This document shows, piece by piece, positions 9,657 to 18,444 of a stretch of 64,000 nt of DNA. Both the position numbers and the translations under genes were made by a program. Each line of letters opens with the position of its first letter. The first letter of the stretch is position 1. Source of the DNA: Crocinitomix catalasitica ATCC 23190. GTDB lineage: Bacteria > Bacteroidota > Bacteroidia > Flavobacteriales_D > Crocinitomicaceae. The DNA is taken from NCBI RefSeq assembly GCF_000621625.1, contig NZ_JHXV01000012.1, forward strand, positions 62,001 through 126,000, written 5' to 3'. The notes below the pieces were generated by a model. It was given only the letters and a program-made list of their open reading frames with translations. It searched no databases and had not been told where the DNA came from.

Positions 9657-10322
9657 TTATTCTTCAGCCAATAAAGTATTGATATCATGAATAAGTCCTT
9701 GCATGTCTAAAGCCAAGGTTCCATTGTAAATACCTCGAATTCTTTTGGTTTTGTCTACAAGAATTAAATGTTCTGTATGTAAAAACTCTGTACTATCTCT
9801 GCTGTAGCCAATATCCTCTTCGGCATAATAAGATTGCCGAGCCAATTGATAGATCTCACTTTTTGACCCCGTTAGAAATTGCCAATTCTTATTGGTGATG
9901 CCATGATTATTCGTATACGTTTTTAAAACACGTGGCGTATCTATCCATGGGGTAACAGAATAGGATAAAAATACGACGTCATTATTACCTGCTAAACTAT
10001 CACTAACAATTTTCAGATGGTTGGTCATCTTAGGACAAATTGAGCCACAGCTTGTGAAAATAAAGTTGGCAATATGAATTTTGTTTTCAATTATATTTTG
10101 ATCGACTAAAACACTGTCTTGATTCAAAAATTCAAAATTACCAATGGTATGATTAATTGTCTTTTCCACGTCAGATTTATCTTGAATAAAAACAGGTGTA
10201 AAAATGGGCTCATTATAATAAGGTAGACCTATTGCCATCTTTTCACTCCCCTCTTCTATATTAAATTCGGAGCAGCTAAAAAGTATAATACTACTGATTA
10301 AAAAAAATACTATCCGATACAT
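9657..10322 (-). CDS. SCO1/SenC-family protein, 221 aa
   Basis: Thioredoxin-fold copper-handling protein of the SCO family, which in characterised members delivers copper to cytochrome oxidase or acts as a thiol reductase on the outer face of the inner membrane. The signal region ends in LFSCSEF, a lipobox at cysteine 17. The motif TSCGSICPKM supplies the CxxxC copper ligands, and the histidine in FLHTEHLIL is the third ligand. It is the last gene of a three-gene operon: its first 32 bases overlap the end of the MORN gene, pointing to coupled translation with the YHYH and MORN proteins. The delivery target is not in the window. Confidence 0.88.
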   Translation of the reverse strand: MYRIVFFLISSIILFSCSEFNIEEGSEKMAIGLPYYNEPIFTPVFIQDKSDVEKTINHTIGNFEFLNQDSVLVDQNIIENKIHIANFIFTSCGSICPKMTNHLKIVSDSLAGNNDVVFLSYSVTPWIDTPRVLKTYTNNHGITNKNWQFLTGSKSEIYQLARQSYYAEEDIGYSRDSTEFLHTEHLILVDKTKRIRGIYNGTLALDMQGLIHDINTLLAEE

Positions 10323-10875
10323 TTACACAATTTTTAGTTCCTAATAATCCGTACCTTTTACCATCAATAATAACATAGTTTGCTCTAACTTTTCCATTAT
10401 CATACCATAGTTTTTGCTCGCCTTCCTCTTGCCCATTGACATAATGGGCGATATGGAATAAAAAGCCATCTTCATTCCACTCTTTCAATTCTCCTTCGTA
10501 AGCATCATCTTTGGCAGTATATTCGAACCTTGTATTGCCATTGACCCAATACGCTATTTGCTCACCGTTTTTTTGCCCATCAGCATAGTGGCGCAATTCC
10601 ATTAATTCATTTCCCGTATACCATTTTTTAGAAAGACCATCTTTTAATCCCTTATAATAACTTTCTAAAAGCAATGTATCGCCAGTTTCAGCATTCAATT
10701 CGTAAACAAAACCTGAATACTTTTTATTATCCCAATAAAGCAAACCTTCTTTTGCTGTTGTTGTGGATTCTAAAACATAAGTATTTGGAATTTCTTTTGT
10801 TAAAGCACGCACTTCTTCGTTATTTGCACACGCGTAAAACCCAATCAATAGTAAAATGAAATAAAAATGTTTCAT
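10291..10875 (-). CDS. MORN-repeat lipoprotein in YHYH-SCO operon, 194 aa
   Basis: The signal ends at GFYAC (cysteine 16), a lipobox. MORN variant 2 repeats fill the mature protein: LYWDNKKYSGFVYEL, LLESYYKGLKDGLSKKWY, LRHYADGQKNGEQIAYW, EYTAKDDAYEGELKEW, AHYVNGQEEGEQKLWYDNGK. Its start codon overlaps the stop of the YHYH gene by one base (TAATG), and its own end overlaps the SCO gene by 32 bases. The packed operon suggests the three exported proteins work together, perhaps in metal handling at the envelope; the MORN part would be a binding or scaffold unit. That role is inference. Confidence 0.8.
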   Translation of the reverse strand: MKHFYFILLLIGFYACANNEEVRALTKEIPNTYVLESTTTAKEGLLYWDNKKYSGFVYELNAETGDTLLLESYYKGLKDGLSKKWYTGNELMELRHYADGQKNGEQIAYWVNGNTRFEYTAKDDAYEGELKEWNEDGFLFHIAHYVNGQEEGEQKLWYDNGKVRANYVIIDGKRYGLLGTKNCVNVSDSIFFNQ

Positions 10876-11621
10876 TATTGCGTTACTGTTCCAGGTGTTC
10901 CATAGAATCCATTTCCGTTAATATAAGGATCTGAATTGGTGATGTGATAATGATAGATGCCATCAGGATAATCATCCGTCGCATGTGAATGCCCATGAAA
11001 CTCGTCTAATCCTGTTACCTCTTCCCCATTTTCTTCAGGACCATAAACTGGAAAACCGTCTAATAGAAAACCTAATAATGCCGACTTATTTGCAGTAACT
11101 GTTGTTAAATAGATTGGTTCGATATGATAATGAAAAGTTCCGTTTGCCGTTGGATGCCCATAATATTGATCAAAACTTTTAAACTCATCTGTCAGTGGTT
11201 GATCTGGACCTGCATATTGATTGAATAATGGAACGCCATTCAACGAAACGCCTATTGCTCCAAGTGGTGTCGCTGCATGCGTTGCTGCGGCTGTTGGATT
11301 CAATGGAATTTTAAACGAATAATCAAAAGAAGCAATGGTATTCGGGTTTTTCACAAAAGTATATCCTTCGAAAGTTGTCCCACTGAAATCTTCGTATAAA
11401 TCGTTCGCTACTGGGTAATAAACACTTTTATGGTCAGGTGTACCTGTAGTTTTAATCGTGATATATGTCCCGTCACTTGTGATACTAGAAGCACCATAAA
11501 TTTTGGTATAAACAGCTGGTATTGTTTCAGATTCCTCTTCTACCGCTTCTTCTTTTTTACAGCTAAACATGCTCAATAAGATCATTAGTACTACAGAGAT
11601 ATTCATTGTCATTGTTTTCAT
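10875..11621 (-). CDS. YHYH-domain lipoprotein, 248 aa
   Basis: A signal ends in a lipobox at cysteine 21 (LLSMFSC). The YHYH domain is recognised by its paired YHYH-type motifs: GTFHYHIEPIYL (about residue 155) and DGIYHYHITNSDPY (about 225), with the intervening LLGFLLDGFPVYGP and DEFHGHSHATDDYPDG. The histidines make metal binding likely, but no activity has been established for the family as far as I know. First gene of the three-gene operon with MORN and SCO proteins. It is divergent from the TetR gene, with 243 bp between the two starts. Confidence 0.85.
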   Translation of the reverse strand: MKTMTMNISVVLMILLSMFSCKKEEAVEEESETIPAVYTKIYGASSITSDGTYITIKTTGTPDHKSVYYPVANDLYEDFSGTTFEGYTFVKNPNTIASFDYSFKIPLNPTAAATHAATPLGAIGVSLNGVPLFNQYAGPDQPLTDEFKSFDQYYGHPTANGTFHYHIEPIYLTTVTANKSALLGFLLDGFPVYGPEENGEEVTGLDEFHGHSHATDDYPDGIYHYHITNSDPYINGNGFYGTPGTVTQ

Positions 11622-11799
11622 AAAAATTGTTTATTATTCCTTACCTGACTATAGACTGATGAATCTTTAAAAGGTTTAATTGTTTTTTTTTATTTTGCTA
11701 GAAATCTTTTTGCAGCTCTTTGCAGCTAGCTAAAATTAGCCTTTTTAGACATATATTGTAAAACGGGGATATCGCTCTTTTTGATTTTTTTAAAAAAAA

Positions 11800-11850
11800 T
11801 GTGACTCACTAGTCACAAAATTTATTTACATTTGTGACCACGCAGTCATA
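11800..11850 (+). promoter_or_regulatory. TetR promoter flanked by two palindromic operator candidates
   Basis: Site 1 (11800-11817) is TGTGAC, six bases, GTCACA, a perfect palindrome (extends to 7-bp arms). Site 2 (11833-11850) is TGTGAC, six bases, GTCATA, one mismatch. Between them the TACATTTG motif at 11827-11834 fits the Bacteroidota -7 element, so site 1 covers the upstream promoter region and site 2 the start of transcription. Centres are 33 bp apart, about three helical turns. This geometry is what an autorepressing TetR dimer would use. Confidence 0.65.
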
Positions 11851-11864
11851 ACCATAATTATACA

Positions 11865-12521
11865 ATGCCAAAACAGACATTTTTAAACTTAGAAGGATCT
11901 AAAAGAAAAGTGATTACGAATGCTTTTCTAAGAGAGTTTGCGATTAAACCATACGACCAAGCATCATTAAGTGATGTGGTGAAAGAACTTGGTATTGCAA
12001 AAGGAAGTGTTTATCAATATTTTGAAGGCAAATTAGATTTGTTCCTATATCTAGTAGGAGAATGTAATCAGACCAAAATGAAATACATTGGAGAAATAAC
12101 ACGAAAAAGTTACCCTGATTTTTGGGCCTTCTTTCGTGCTCTTTATGAATGCGGATATAAATTCGATAGCGAAAACCCACTACAAAGTCATTTCCTCTTT
12201 AATTTAATTGAAAACCTTAACTCTCCTTCAATAAAACATTTACATAATGAAATGTTATCACAAACAGTAAAGGCATTTGAAGAAATGGTAGAATATGAAA
12301 TATCTGCGGCGCTTTTTCGAGAAGATATACCTGTTAAGGTAATGGGGTTTATGTTATATAAAGTAGGTGTCAGTATTCAAGAGCAATTAATATTTTCTAA
12401 AACAATAGAACCTCTTAAAAGCATTGAGAACAATACGTCAGTATTTCTGAATAAGAAGGAAGAGTTAATGAAAACTGTAGATGACTATATCAGATTAATA
12501 AAACCATCTTTTGATAAATAA
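11865..12521 (+). CDS. TetR-family regulator of the adjacent ABC exporter, 218 aa
   Basis: The N-terminal helix-turn-helix covers about residues 12-60: KVITNAFLREFAIKPYDQAS then SDVVKELGIAKGSVYQYF, the classic TetR recognition helix (KGSVYQYF). The rest is the helical ligand and dimer domain. It leads a plus-strand operon with an ABC ATPase (6 bp downstream) and two permeases. The gene is preceded by two operator-like palindromes around its own promoter, so it probably represses itself and the exporter until a ligand binds. The ligand is unknown; export of a toxic small molecule is likely by analogy. Confidence 0.9.
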   Translation: MPKQTFLNLEGSKRKVITNAFLREFAIKPYDQASLSDVVKELGIAKGSVYQYFEGKLDLFLYLVGECNQTKMKYIGEITRKSYPDFWAFFRALYECGYKFDSENPLQSHFLFNLIENLNSPSIKHLHNEMLSQTVKAFEEMVEYEISAALFREDIPVKVMGFMLYKVGVSIQEQLIFSKTIEPLKSIENNTSVFLNKKEELMKTVDDYIRLIKPSFDK

Positions 12522-12527
12522 ATAACA

Positions 12528-13379
12528 ATGATAGAAGTAGAAAATTTAGTATTTAAATATCCAAAAAGTGTTACAGCCACTTTGAAAGGAATTAGTTTTA
12601 ATGTTGAAAAGGGTGAAGTATTCGGTTTTTTAGGTCCATCAGGGGCAGGTAAAAGTACAGCACAAAAGGTCCTATATAAAATTTTTAATACCTATGAAGG
12701 TCTTGCAAAAATAGATGGTAAAAACTTATCTGATTGGGACAATTCATATTTCGAAAAAATAGGCGTTGGCTTTGAGCTCCCAAATCATTATTTAAAATTG
12801 ACTGGAAAGGAAAACCTAGCACTATTCGCAACTTTTTACAAAAATAAACCCAAGAAAAGTATGGAAGAACTTTTTGGCATGGTAGACTTGAGTGATGCAA
12901 TGAATAAGCCCGTTGAAGCCTATTCAAAAGGAATGAAAATGAGGTTAAATTTTATAAGAGCTATTCAACATGATCCAGATATTATATTTTTCGATGAACC
13001 AACTTCGGGTCTTGATCCTGTTAGTGCGCACAAGATAAAACAGCATATAATAAATTTAAAAGCTGCAGGAAAAACCATTTTCATCACAACACATAGTATG
13101 GCTACAGCAGATGAAATTTGCGACCGAGTCTCTTTTATTGTGGACGGAGAATTACGCGCTACTGATACACCAAAAAATCTAAAAAAACAATATGGACTCG
13201 AAGCTGTAAATGTTGAATTGAACAATGGTAAACTTCATGAATTCCCATTAGTCAACTTAGGCGTAAATGAAAAATTCTTAGCCTTTATCAAATCAGACGG
13301 GGTTAAAAGAATTCACACTCAAGAAGCGAGTTTAGAAGAAGTTTTTATAAAAGTAACAGGTAAAGCTCTTAAAGTATGA
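12528..13379 (+). CDS. ABC exporter ATP-binding subunit, 283 aa
   Basis: Walker A GPSGAGKST (about residues 37-45), the Q-loop near GVGFELPNHYL, signature YSKGMKMRL (about 127-135), Walker B IIFFDEPTSGLDP (about 147-159) and the switch histidine in ITTHSM. The C-terminal 70 residues (HEFPLVNLG to EEVFIKVTG) are the usual extension of drug and antibiotic exporters. Its stop overlaps the first permease start by four bases. This gene order matches transporters annotated as fluoroquinolone exporters in other bacteria; the actual substrate is not shown by the sequence. Confidence 0.92.
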   Translation: MIEVENLVFKYPKSVTATLKGISFNVEKGEVFGFLGPSGAGKSTAQKVLYKIFNTYEGLAKIDGKNLSDWDNSYFEKIGVGFELPNHYLKLTGKENLALFATFYKNKPKKSMEELFGMVDLSDAMNKPVEAYSKGMKMRLNFIRAIQHDPDIIFFDEPTSGLDPVSAHKIKQHIINLKAAGKTIFITTHSMATADEICDRVSFIVDGELRATDTPKNLKKQYGLEAVNVELNNGKLHEFPLVNLGVNEKFLAFIKSDGVKRIHTQEASLEEVFIKVTGKALKV

Positions 13380-14074
13380 AAACATTTATCACGCAATTAA
13401 AGTGGCAGTTTACTTTATTACAGAAAAACAATATAATTAGCATTAGTATAGCTGTTACTTTCATTTATGGACTACTATTATTTTTCCTTAAAGATATTGG
13501 GCCATTAGACGCTTTAGTCGTTTTTCTGGTATTAAATGATCCTTCAGTTATTGGGTACTTTTTTGTCGCCTTGGCCATTTACACTGAAATTAAGCACCAG
13601 ATTTTACCTGCCATATTTACATCTCCATTAAATATCCACACCTTTCTATTATCCAAAATAGTTTCCATTTCGTTTATCGGCCTCATTTGCTCTTTGGGAT
13701 TGATTATTTCTGTTAAAGGTTTTGATTTTGATATGCTTAACTTTAGTATTGGAGCGGCAGGAATTTGCATACTTTCAACTTTACTTGGATTATTTATGCT
13801 CACTTATGCTAACGGATTTTTGCAATTCGGAATGATTTCAATTCCTGTTTTCTTAGCTTTTATTAATCTTCCTCTTTTGCAATATTTAGGAATTATGGAC
13901 TTCGGCTTTTTTGGATATTTAATGCCAATAAAAGGGAGTTTGGATTTGATTGATCACGCTATAGGTGGAACAGAAATTAATTTGATATTTGCCTATACTT
14001 CGATTATAATATCAACTCCATTATTCTATTTACTAGCGTATAAAAGGTTTGTTAAAAAAATTGTTTCACAATAA
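13376..14074 (+). CDS. ABC exporter permease subunit 1, 232 aa
   Basis: Six hydrophobic segments (about residues 20-42, 52-72, 90-110, 118-142, 148-170, 203-224) with no large soluble domain, as in ABC-2 type permeases. Starts inside the stop of the ATPase gene (4-bp overlap), so translation is coupled. With the second permease it probably forms a heterodimeric membrane pore energised by the ATPase. No residues identify the substrate. Confidence 0.85.
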   Translation: MKTFITQLKWQFTLLQKNNIISISIAVTFIYGLLLFFLKDIGPLDALVVFLVLNDPSVIGYFFVALAIYTEIKHQILPAIFTSPLNIHTFLLSKIVSISFIGLICSLGLIISVKGFDFDMLNFSIGAAGICILSTLLGLFMLTYANGFLQFGMISIPVFLAFINLPLLQYLGIMDFGFFGYLMPIKGSLDLIDHAIGGTEINLIFAYTSIIISTPLFYLLAYKRFVKKIVSQ

Positions 14075-14083
14075 ATCTATATC

Positions 14084-14794
14084 ATGAAAAAGATTATAAA
14101 ACTTGCGATTGTTGACTTTAAAATAATTTTCAGAGACAATACATTAAAAGGTATGCTTGCATTACCGTTTATTCTATTTGCATTAATTATTTGGGGAGTA
14201 CCACCATTGGTTGAAAAATATGAATTTTTAACACCCTATTTACATCTATTTTTAGCTGTTGCTGTTATAGAAAACACTCAGACTTTTAGCTTTATTGGTT
14301 CTATGGTTTTAATAGATGAAAAAGAAACTGATGTCGCTAAAGTCTATGGCATCGTTCCACTTTCTAAAGTAGCATATATCTTTTCTCGGTTTTTAATCCC
14401 TTATTTATTCACCGTTGCATTGAATATCATTCTGTTTGTTGTACAACCCTTTTTTGAAATAGGTATCGGTGTTAATTTATTGATCTCTTTTACAAGTTCA
14501 TTGGTTGTCCCCCTTTATGTGTTGTCTATTAATTCGATTGTTAAAAACCGAATGGAAGGAATGATTTATATCAAAGCATTCAATATGCTTGTTCTTCTGC
14601 CTTTAGCAGCCTTTTTTGTTCCTGAAAATTTCAAACATTTATTCGGTTTTATACCAACGCATTGGATTTTTCAAAGTGTTGAGAATACAACTCTAGGCCT
14701 ATCATCTAATCTATTTTTAGTCATAGGATTTGTCTTTTTTGTATGCCTAATTTTCTTCATTTCACGGATATTTATTAAACGGCATTTTATTTAA
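14084..14794 (+). CDS. ABC exporter permease subunit 2, 236 aa
   Basis: Six predicted membrane segments beginning at about residue 22 (MLALPFILFALIIWGV) and ending near 230, again of the ABC-2 permease type. It follows the first permease after 9 bp and closes the TetR-ABC-permease-permease operon. A stretch with IDEKETDVAKVYGIVPLSK lies between membrane segments, the region that usually carries the coupling helix to the ATPase. No clear terminator hairpin is visible after it. Confidence 0.85.
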   Translation: MKKIIKLAIVDFKIIFRDNTLKGMLALPFILFALIIWGVPPLVEKYEFLTPYLHLFLAVAVIENTQTFSFIGSMVLIDEKETDVAKVYGIVPLSKVAYIFSRFLIPYLFTVALNIILFVVQPFFEIGIGVNLLISFTSSLVVPLYVLSINSIVKNRMEGMIYIKAFNMLVLLPLAAFFVPENFKHLFGFIPTHWIFQSVENTTLGLSSNLFLVIGFVFFVCLIFFISRIFIKRHFI

Positions 14795-14946
14795 ACGCAA
14801 ATCCTAATGACCAATAACGATATTTAGTTGATTCATTCGCGATTTTATTGAGGTATGAACCAGTCTAAATTATGATTACCATTCAGTTCAACACTAAATG
14901 TCAGCCATCATTTTTGCGTGTAACTAGATGCTAAATAGCGCCTCTA

Positions 14947-15711
14947 TCAGTCTTGCTTTTTCCAATAAATATCTAAAATGTCAAATGTTCTGTCTGCTCT
15001 ATTTAATTTATATTGAATAGAGTTTCCTAATAAGCAATTTTCCGATTCCTTTTTATTGATGAGCCATGAAGAGATCGTAATTATATTTTCGTCACTGAAA
15101 TCATAGTCGTAAGTCAGTTCATTTTCTTTAAGCAATTCAATACATTTTGTTGAATCGATATCTAAGAGAAAATTGTATTCAAACCCATCAAACCAGTTTA
15201 TCATTTTTAAAGGTATTATTTTATTGTTCGAAAAGTTAAAAGTTCGAATGTCATTTCCGTCTCCAACAATGTCATTGGTCACAATAAAATAGTTGCCATC
15301 TAAATAATCATAAATTGATAAAGTCCAAAACCCGTCAACAACCTGAATTCCAATTGTATTTGGTTTGATATACTTTATATTATTATACATTTCAGTGGTA
15401 TCAATTAGAAAATTATTTTTTTCGATAAAAGCGACTGTTTTTTCTCGATCTTTTTTACTCCAAGCCCAGCTTTCCATCGTTGTTTCAGGTAATATTTTCA
15501 GAATATTCAGTAAGGTTTTATGTTCAGAATAATTAATGTGAATTGTATCTGCAAACTTTGTTTCTTGTATGACCTCACTAATTGATTCTTCAATGGGAAG
15601 TGGTTGTTCTTTTTTTATTTTAATTTTTGCAGGTTCAGTCTTTATTTCTGGATTACAAGCGGTTAATCCTATAAATAAAATCAGTAAAATTGTTATTTTG
15701 TTTTGCTTCAT
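14947..15711 (-). CDS. Hypothetical lipoprotein, 254 aa
   Basis: Lipobox at cysteine 19 (LFIGLTAC), followed by a Lys/Glu/Pro-rich linker (about residues 25-50) that would lift the folded part from the membrane. The folded part is beta-rich (IGIQVVDGFWTLSIYDYLDG, FIVTNDIVGDGNDIRTF) and I cannot name a family. It follows the esterase gene after 72 bp on the same strand, so the two may share the promoter repeat upstream of the esterase. Confidence 0.65.
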   Translation of the reverse strand: MKQNKITILLILFIGLTACNPEIKTEPAKIKIKKEQPLPIEESISEVIQETKFADTIHINYSEHKTLLNILKILPETTMESWAWSKKDREKTVAFIEKNNFLIDTTEMYNNIKYIKPNTIGIQVVDGFWTLSIYDYLDGNYFIVTNDIVGDGNDIRTFNFSNNKIIPLKMINWFDGFEYNFLLDIDSTKCIELLKENELTYDYDFSDENIITISSWLINKKESENCLLGNSIQYKLNRADRTFDILDIYWKKQD

Positions 15712-15783
15712 TTTTCTTTAGGTTTCTCAAATATTTTATAGGCTATTTACAAAGTATTTTCCTTCATATAAAATTGAAACAAA

Positions 15784-17001
15784 CTACTCCAATTTCCTTA
15801 AAGCTTCTATTTCGTTAAGGTAGTATGTTCGATCGAGATCTGAAATAGATGTGTCTTTATTGATGAGTTCAATTGCCTTGTTGAGATATTCGTTTCCTTT
15901 CTCAATTTCTTTGCGTGTCATATAAATTTCACCGATCCAACTGTAATATTCAAAATTTTTAGGATATTTTTCTATTGCCTTTAACAAAACTTCTAATGTA
16001 AAACCTAATCGGTTCTCACCATAAATACCATTATAATCATTGTAATAATCTGAAGCAATGCTATTGTAGAATAATACAGATGGTTCAATTTTAAATCCTA
16101 AATCAGCTGAAAGTGTTGCATAGAAACCTAAAAAATCATTCCATGGAACTTTCGTTCGCGATCCCTTTGCCAGTTGAAAACATATGTCTATTCGTCTGCC
16201 ATATTCTTTAAAAATTTCACTTAAAGCATTGGCTACGGTGACACCTGGTGTTATATCATGTGCGACTTGATGCTTATAATATTTCCATTCAAAATTCTCT
16301 GGCAATTTTTTAGCATTCAAATAAGCGTTTAAAGTATCTACTGAAGACTCATGTAAATCACCATACGACTGCTCTCCTACTGAAAAATAGTAATAGTATT
16401 TATGTGCGTTTGAACCAATCGTACTCAAGAAATCCTCAAACTGATTTTGCTGGTACTTGTCCCCAAAATCGAAATTGGAGACACTGTTTGCAATTACACC
16501 GTTGAAAAAATCAGGTCTTTTTGATAAGGCGTATGATGAGAAAATTGCTGTGCGTGAATGTCCAATCAATAAATTAAAGTCCGAGACTGGGTATTTTTTT
16601 TTCAATTCGGCGTTCAGCTCTTTCTCTAAAAACAATATCAAATCATCAGCTTTTCCACCAGTTGCATTAGGGTTTGTCCATGAATTTCTATTCTTCCGAT
16701 AAAAAGTAATACCAACAACTATTGCATTCGGCATCCATTGTAATGTGCTTAGATACTCAATAGTAGATAGATTATACTGATAGTTGCTCGATAATTGCCG
16801 ATCTAAAAGATATATAATCGGATATGCTGTATTTGTTTGCTCTTTCAATTCTGTAGGCAAGGTTATCTCGAGTTGCACAGTGTCACGTAATGCTTCCGAA
16901 TACAGACTTATGGCTATCGGTTTTTCATACGAATAGAATTCTTGAGCCTTTGTTGTACTTGTAACAATCAGCAGTATAAAAAATATGCAATAGGTTCTCA
17001 T
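15784..17001 (-). CDS. Exported esterase-D-like alpha/beta hydrolase with TPR tail, 405 aa
   Basis: Signal peptide at residues 1-19 (ending TTKAQ). Residues of about 25-270 are a putative-esterase alpha/beta hydrolase: YPIIYLLD, the oxyanion-side VVGITFYRKNR, nucleophile LIGHSRTA (serine at about 148), and HQVAHDITPG near 245 supplying a likely catalytic histidine. In the usual G-x-S-x-G elbow the last glycine is replaced (GHSRTA), which is common in this family. The C-terminal 120 residues contain a TPR-like helix pair (YYSWIGEIYMTRKEIEKG). Relatives act on acylated siderophores or esters; the substrate is unknown. It is led by a copy of the promoter repeat. Confidence 0.8.
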   Translation of the reverse strand: MRTYCIFFILLIVTSTTKAQEFYSYEKPIAISLYSEALRDTVQLEITLPTELKEQTNTAYPIIYLLDRQLSSNYQYNLSTIEYLSTLQWMPNAIVVGITFYRKNRNSWTNPNATGGKADDLILFLEKELNAELKKKYPVSDFNLLIGHSRTAIFSSYALSKRPDFFNGVIANSVSNFDFGDKYQQNQFEDFLSTIGSNAHKYYYYFSVGEQSYGDLHESSVDTLNAYLNAKKLPENFEWKYYKHQVAHDITPGVTVANALSEIFKEYGRRIDICFQLAKGSRTKVPWNDFLGFYATLSADLGFKIEPSVLFYNSIASDYYNDYNGIYGENRLGFTLEVLLKAIEKYPKNFEYYSWIGEIYMTRKEIEKGNEYLNKAIELINKDTSISDLDRTYYLNEIEALRKLE

Positions 17002-17039
17002 TTATTGTTTTTAGAAGGTTTATCCTTGTTTAAACTGGA

Positions 17040-17103
17040 CAACAGTCTAGGTTGTTCGGTATGAACCAAATATAGTATTTCTATTTTGGATTAAATTGTA
17101 GCC
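17040..17103 (-). promoter_or_regulatory. Promoter repeat upstream of esterase gene
   Basis: Minus-strand core CAAAATAGAAATACTATATT identical to the best copies, -7 motif TATATTTG at 17067-17074. The CTAACG box of other copies has changed to CGAACA and the AGGAGTATC leader box is missing. The gene start at 17001 is about 65 bases downstream. Confidence 0.65.
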
Positions 17104-17143
17104 ATTGCAAAACTCACTAAAAAAACTAGCTGGATAGCGCTTC

Positions 17144-17779
17144 TTATCCCGAAATTTTTCCAGTGATAGGATGTGAGATTGTTGACGACATAATATACTC
17201 ATCACCATACCACTCCAAATCTCGCTCCAATCTTTTCCGAACCTGTTTTGCTTTATTTATAGCAAAATGATTATTGTCAATCGATACCTTAAATTTGAAT
17301 GCTTGATTCGCCGCTCCGACAAATAGATTAAGAATTGTCGTATCCTCATATGCGAATAAATTAAACTGAATAAGTGAATCCGTCTCACTTTCATCATATT
17401 TTAAATGCTCATAAAACCAATGGCAATTGTCAACGAAATAATACCGTTGAATTATTGGGGTGTTATACAAATCAAAGTCATTCTCAATTTTAATTATCGC
17501 GTTATTTTTAAACCAAATATTTTTATGCCCTTCGGCATTAATATGTAATGAGAATTGCGCTGGTTTTATATTGTATAATTCAATTATTTCGTTAATCGAA
17601 TCTATAGGATTTCTAAAGATTTTGAAAACGCTATCTTGCACATTAACAATCTTATCAAAACTAAACTTCATCCTCGACTGACAAAGGTCAGCGGCCATTT
17701 TCTTCGCTATATCTGTTTTAGAAGCTTCTAAATGACAAGATGATAATACTACAAGCATCAAAGGGACTGTGATTTTCAT
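17144..17779 (-). CDS. Hypothetical lipoprotein, 211 aa
   Basis: A very short hydrophobic start (MKITVPLMLVVLSSC) gives a lipobox at cysteine 15. The remainder is charged and mixed alpha/beta without a known motif; the stretch HWFYEHLKYDESETDSL is aromatic and acidic. Its start lies within about 100 bp of the end of the next gene upstream on the same strand, so co-transcription with it is plausible. Function unknown. Confidence 0.6.
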   Translation of the reverse strand: MKITVPLMLVVLSSCHLEASKTDIAKKMAADLCQSRMKFSFDKIVNVQDSVFKIFRNPIDSINEIIELYNIKPAQFSLHINAEGHKNIWFKNNAIIKIENDFDLYNTPIIQRYYFVDNCHWFYEHLKYDESETDSLIQFNLFAYEDTTILNLFVGAANQAFKFKVSIDNNHFAINKAKQVRKRLERDLEWYGDEYIMSSTISHPITGKISG

Positions 17780-17877
17780 GCATCAAATGTATAAGATCCT
17801 CGATTGTTGGAGGTGGTTCTTTATAGTAATTGAAGTGTTGAATTATTAACTGTGAGTATAGAAGTATTTTTTGATTA

Positions 17878-18321
17878 TTATCTAGATTCAATCGTTTCAA
17901 TAATACAGTTAATCCCTCTCCTAATTTGACGTTCTGAATTGGCTATAAGTATTAGACCAATAATAATTACTACTACAATAAAGTAGACTTTAGCAACTAA
18001 AATTGCTATCAATAAAAAAGCAAGGAGTAATGCCCAGTTCCATTTAGGTATCTTACCTTCAACAAGAATATGGCATTTATATTCACCTTCTAATTCTTGT
18101 ATTTTCTCTTTTTGTTTTGGACCCAATGAGCCTTTTGCAAAAGTTGTCGATTGAAGATCGAAGCTATCATCTTCAAAAAAATTACCATAAAATATTTTTC
18201 CTTTTACAATTGATCTAAAATTTGAGAATGCATTCCAACTCGAATGCGTTTCATTTGTTTCCGCTTTTAACAGTCTCAAACAATGTTCCTTTTCTAATTT
18301 AAATTTTAGAAGACTCTTCAT
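17878..18321 (-). CDS. Small membrane protein, 147 aa
   Basis: The N-terminal 85 residues are soluble and charged. Two close hydrophobic segments (about residues 90-108 and 110-127, NWALLLAFLLIAILVAKVYFIVV) form a membrane hairpin, and a basic tail (RQIRRGINCIIETIESR) follows. A PH-like or YcxB-like soluble part is possible but unproven. Middle gene of a likely three-gene unit (18861 to 17144) that starts at the promoter repeat near 18.9 kb. Confidence 0.6.
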   Translation of the reverse strand: MKSLLKFKLEKEHCLRLLKAETNETHSSWNAFSNFRSIVKGKIFYGNFFEDDSFDLQSTTFAKGSLGPKQKEKIQELEGEYKCHILVEGKIPKWNWALLLAFLLIAILVAKVYFIVVVIIIGLILIANSERQIRRGINCIIETIESR

Positions 18322-18444
18322 TTTATATGCTTTAACATCCGAATGCCAGACATAAGAATTCGATTCTTTTATTAATATCTGAATTAATTAAAGGTAACGA
18401 TTCTGAATATTAAAACATCTCATTTATACCGTATAATCAACCCT

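Noticed and set aside
17718-17900. 60-codon frame overlapping the lipoprotein and membrane protein genes
   Set aside because: It overlaps both neighbouring genes in another frame and shows no signal or motif; likely chance.
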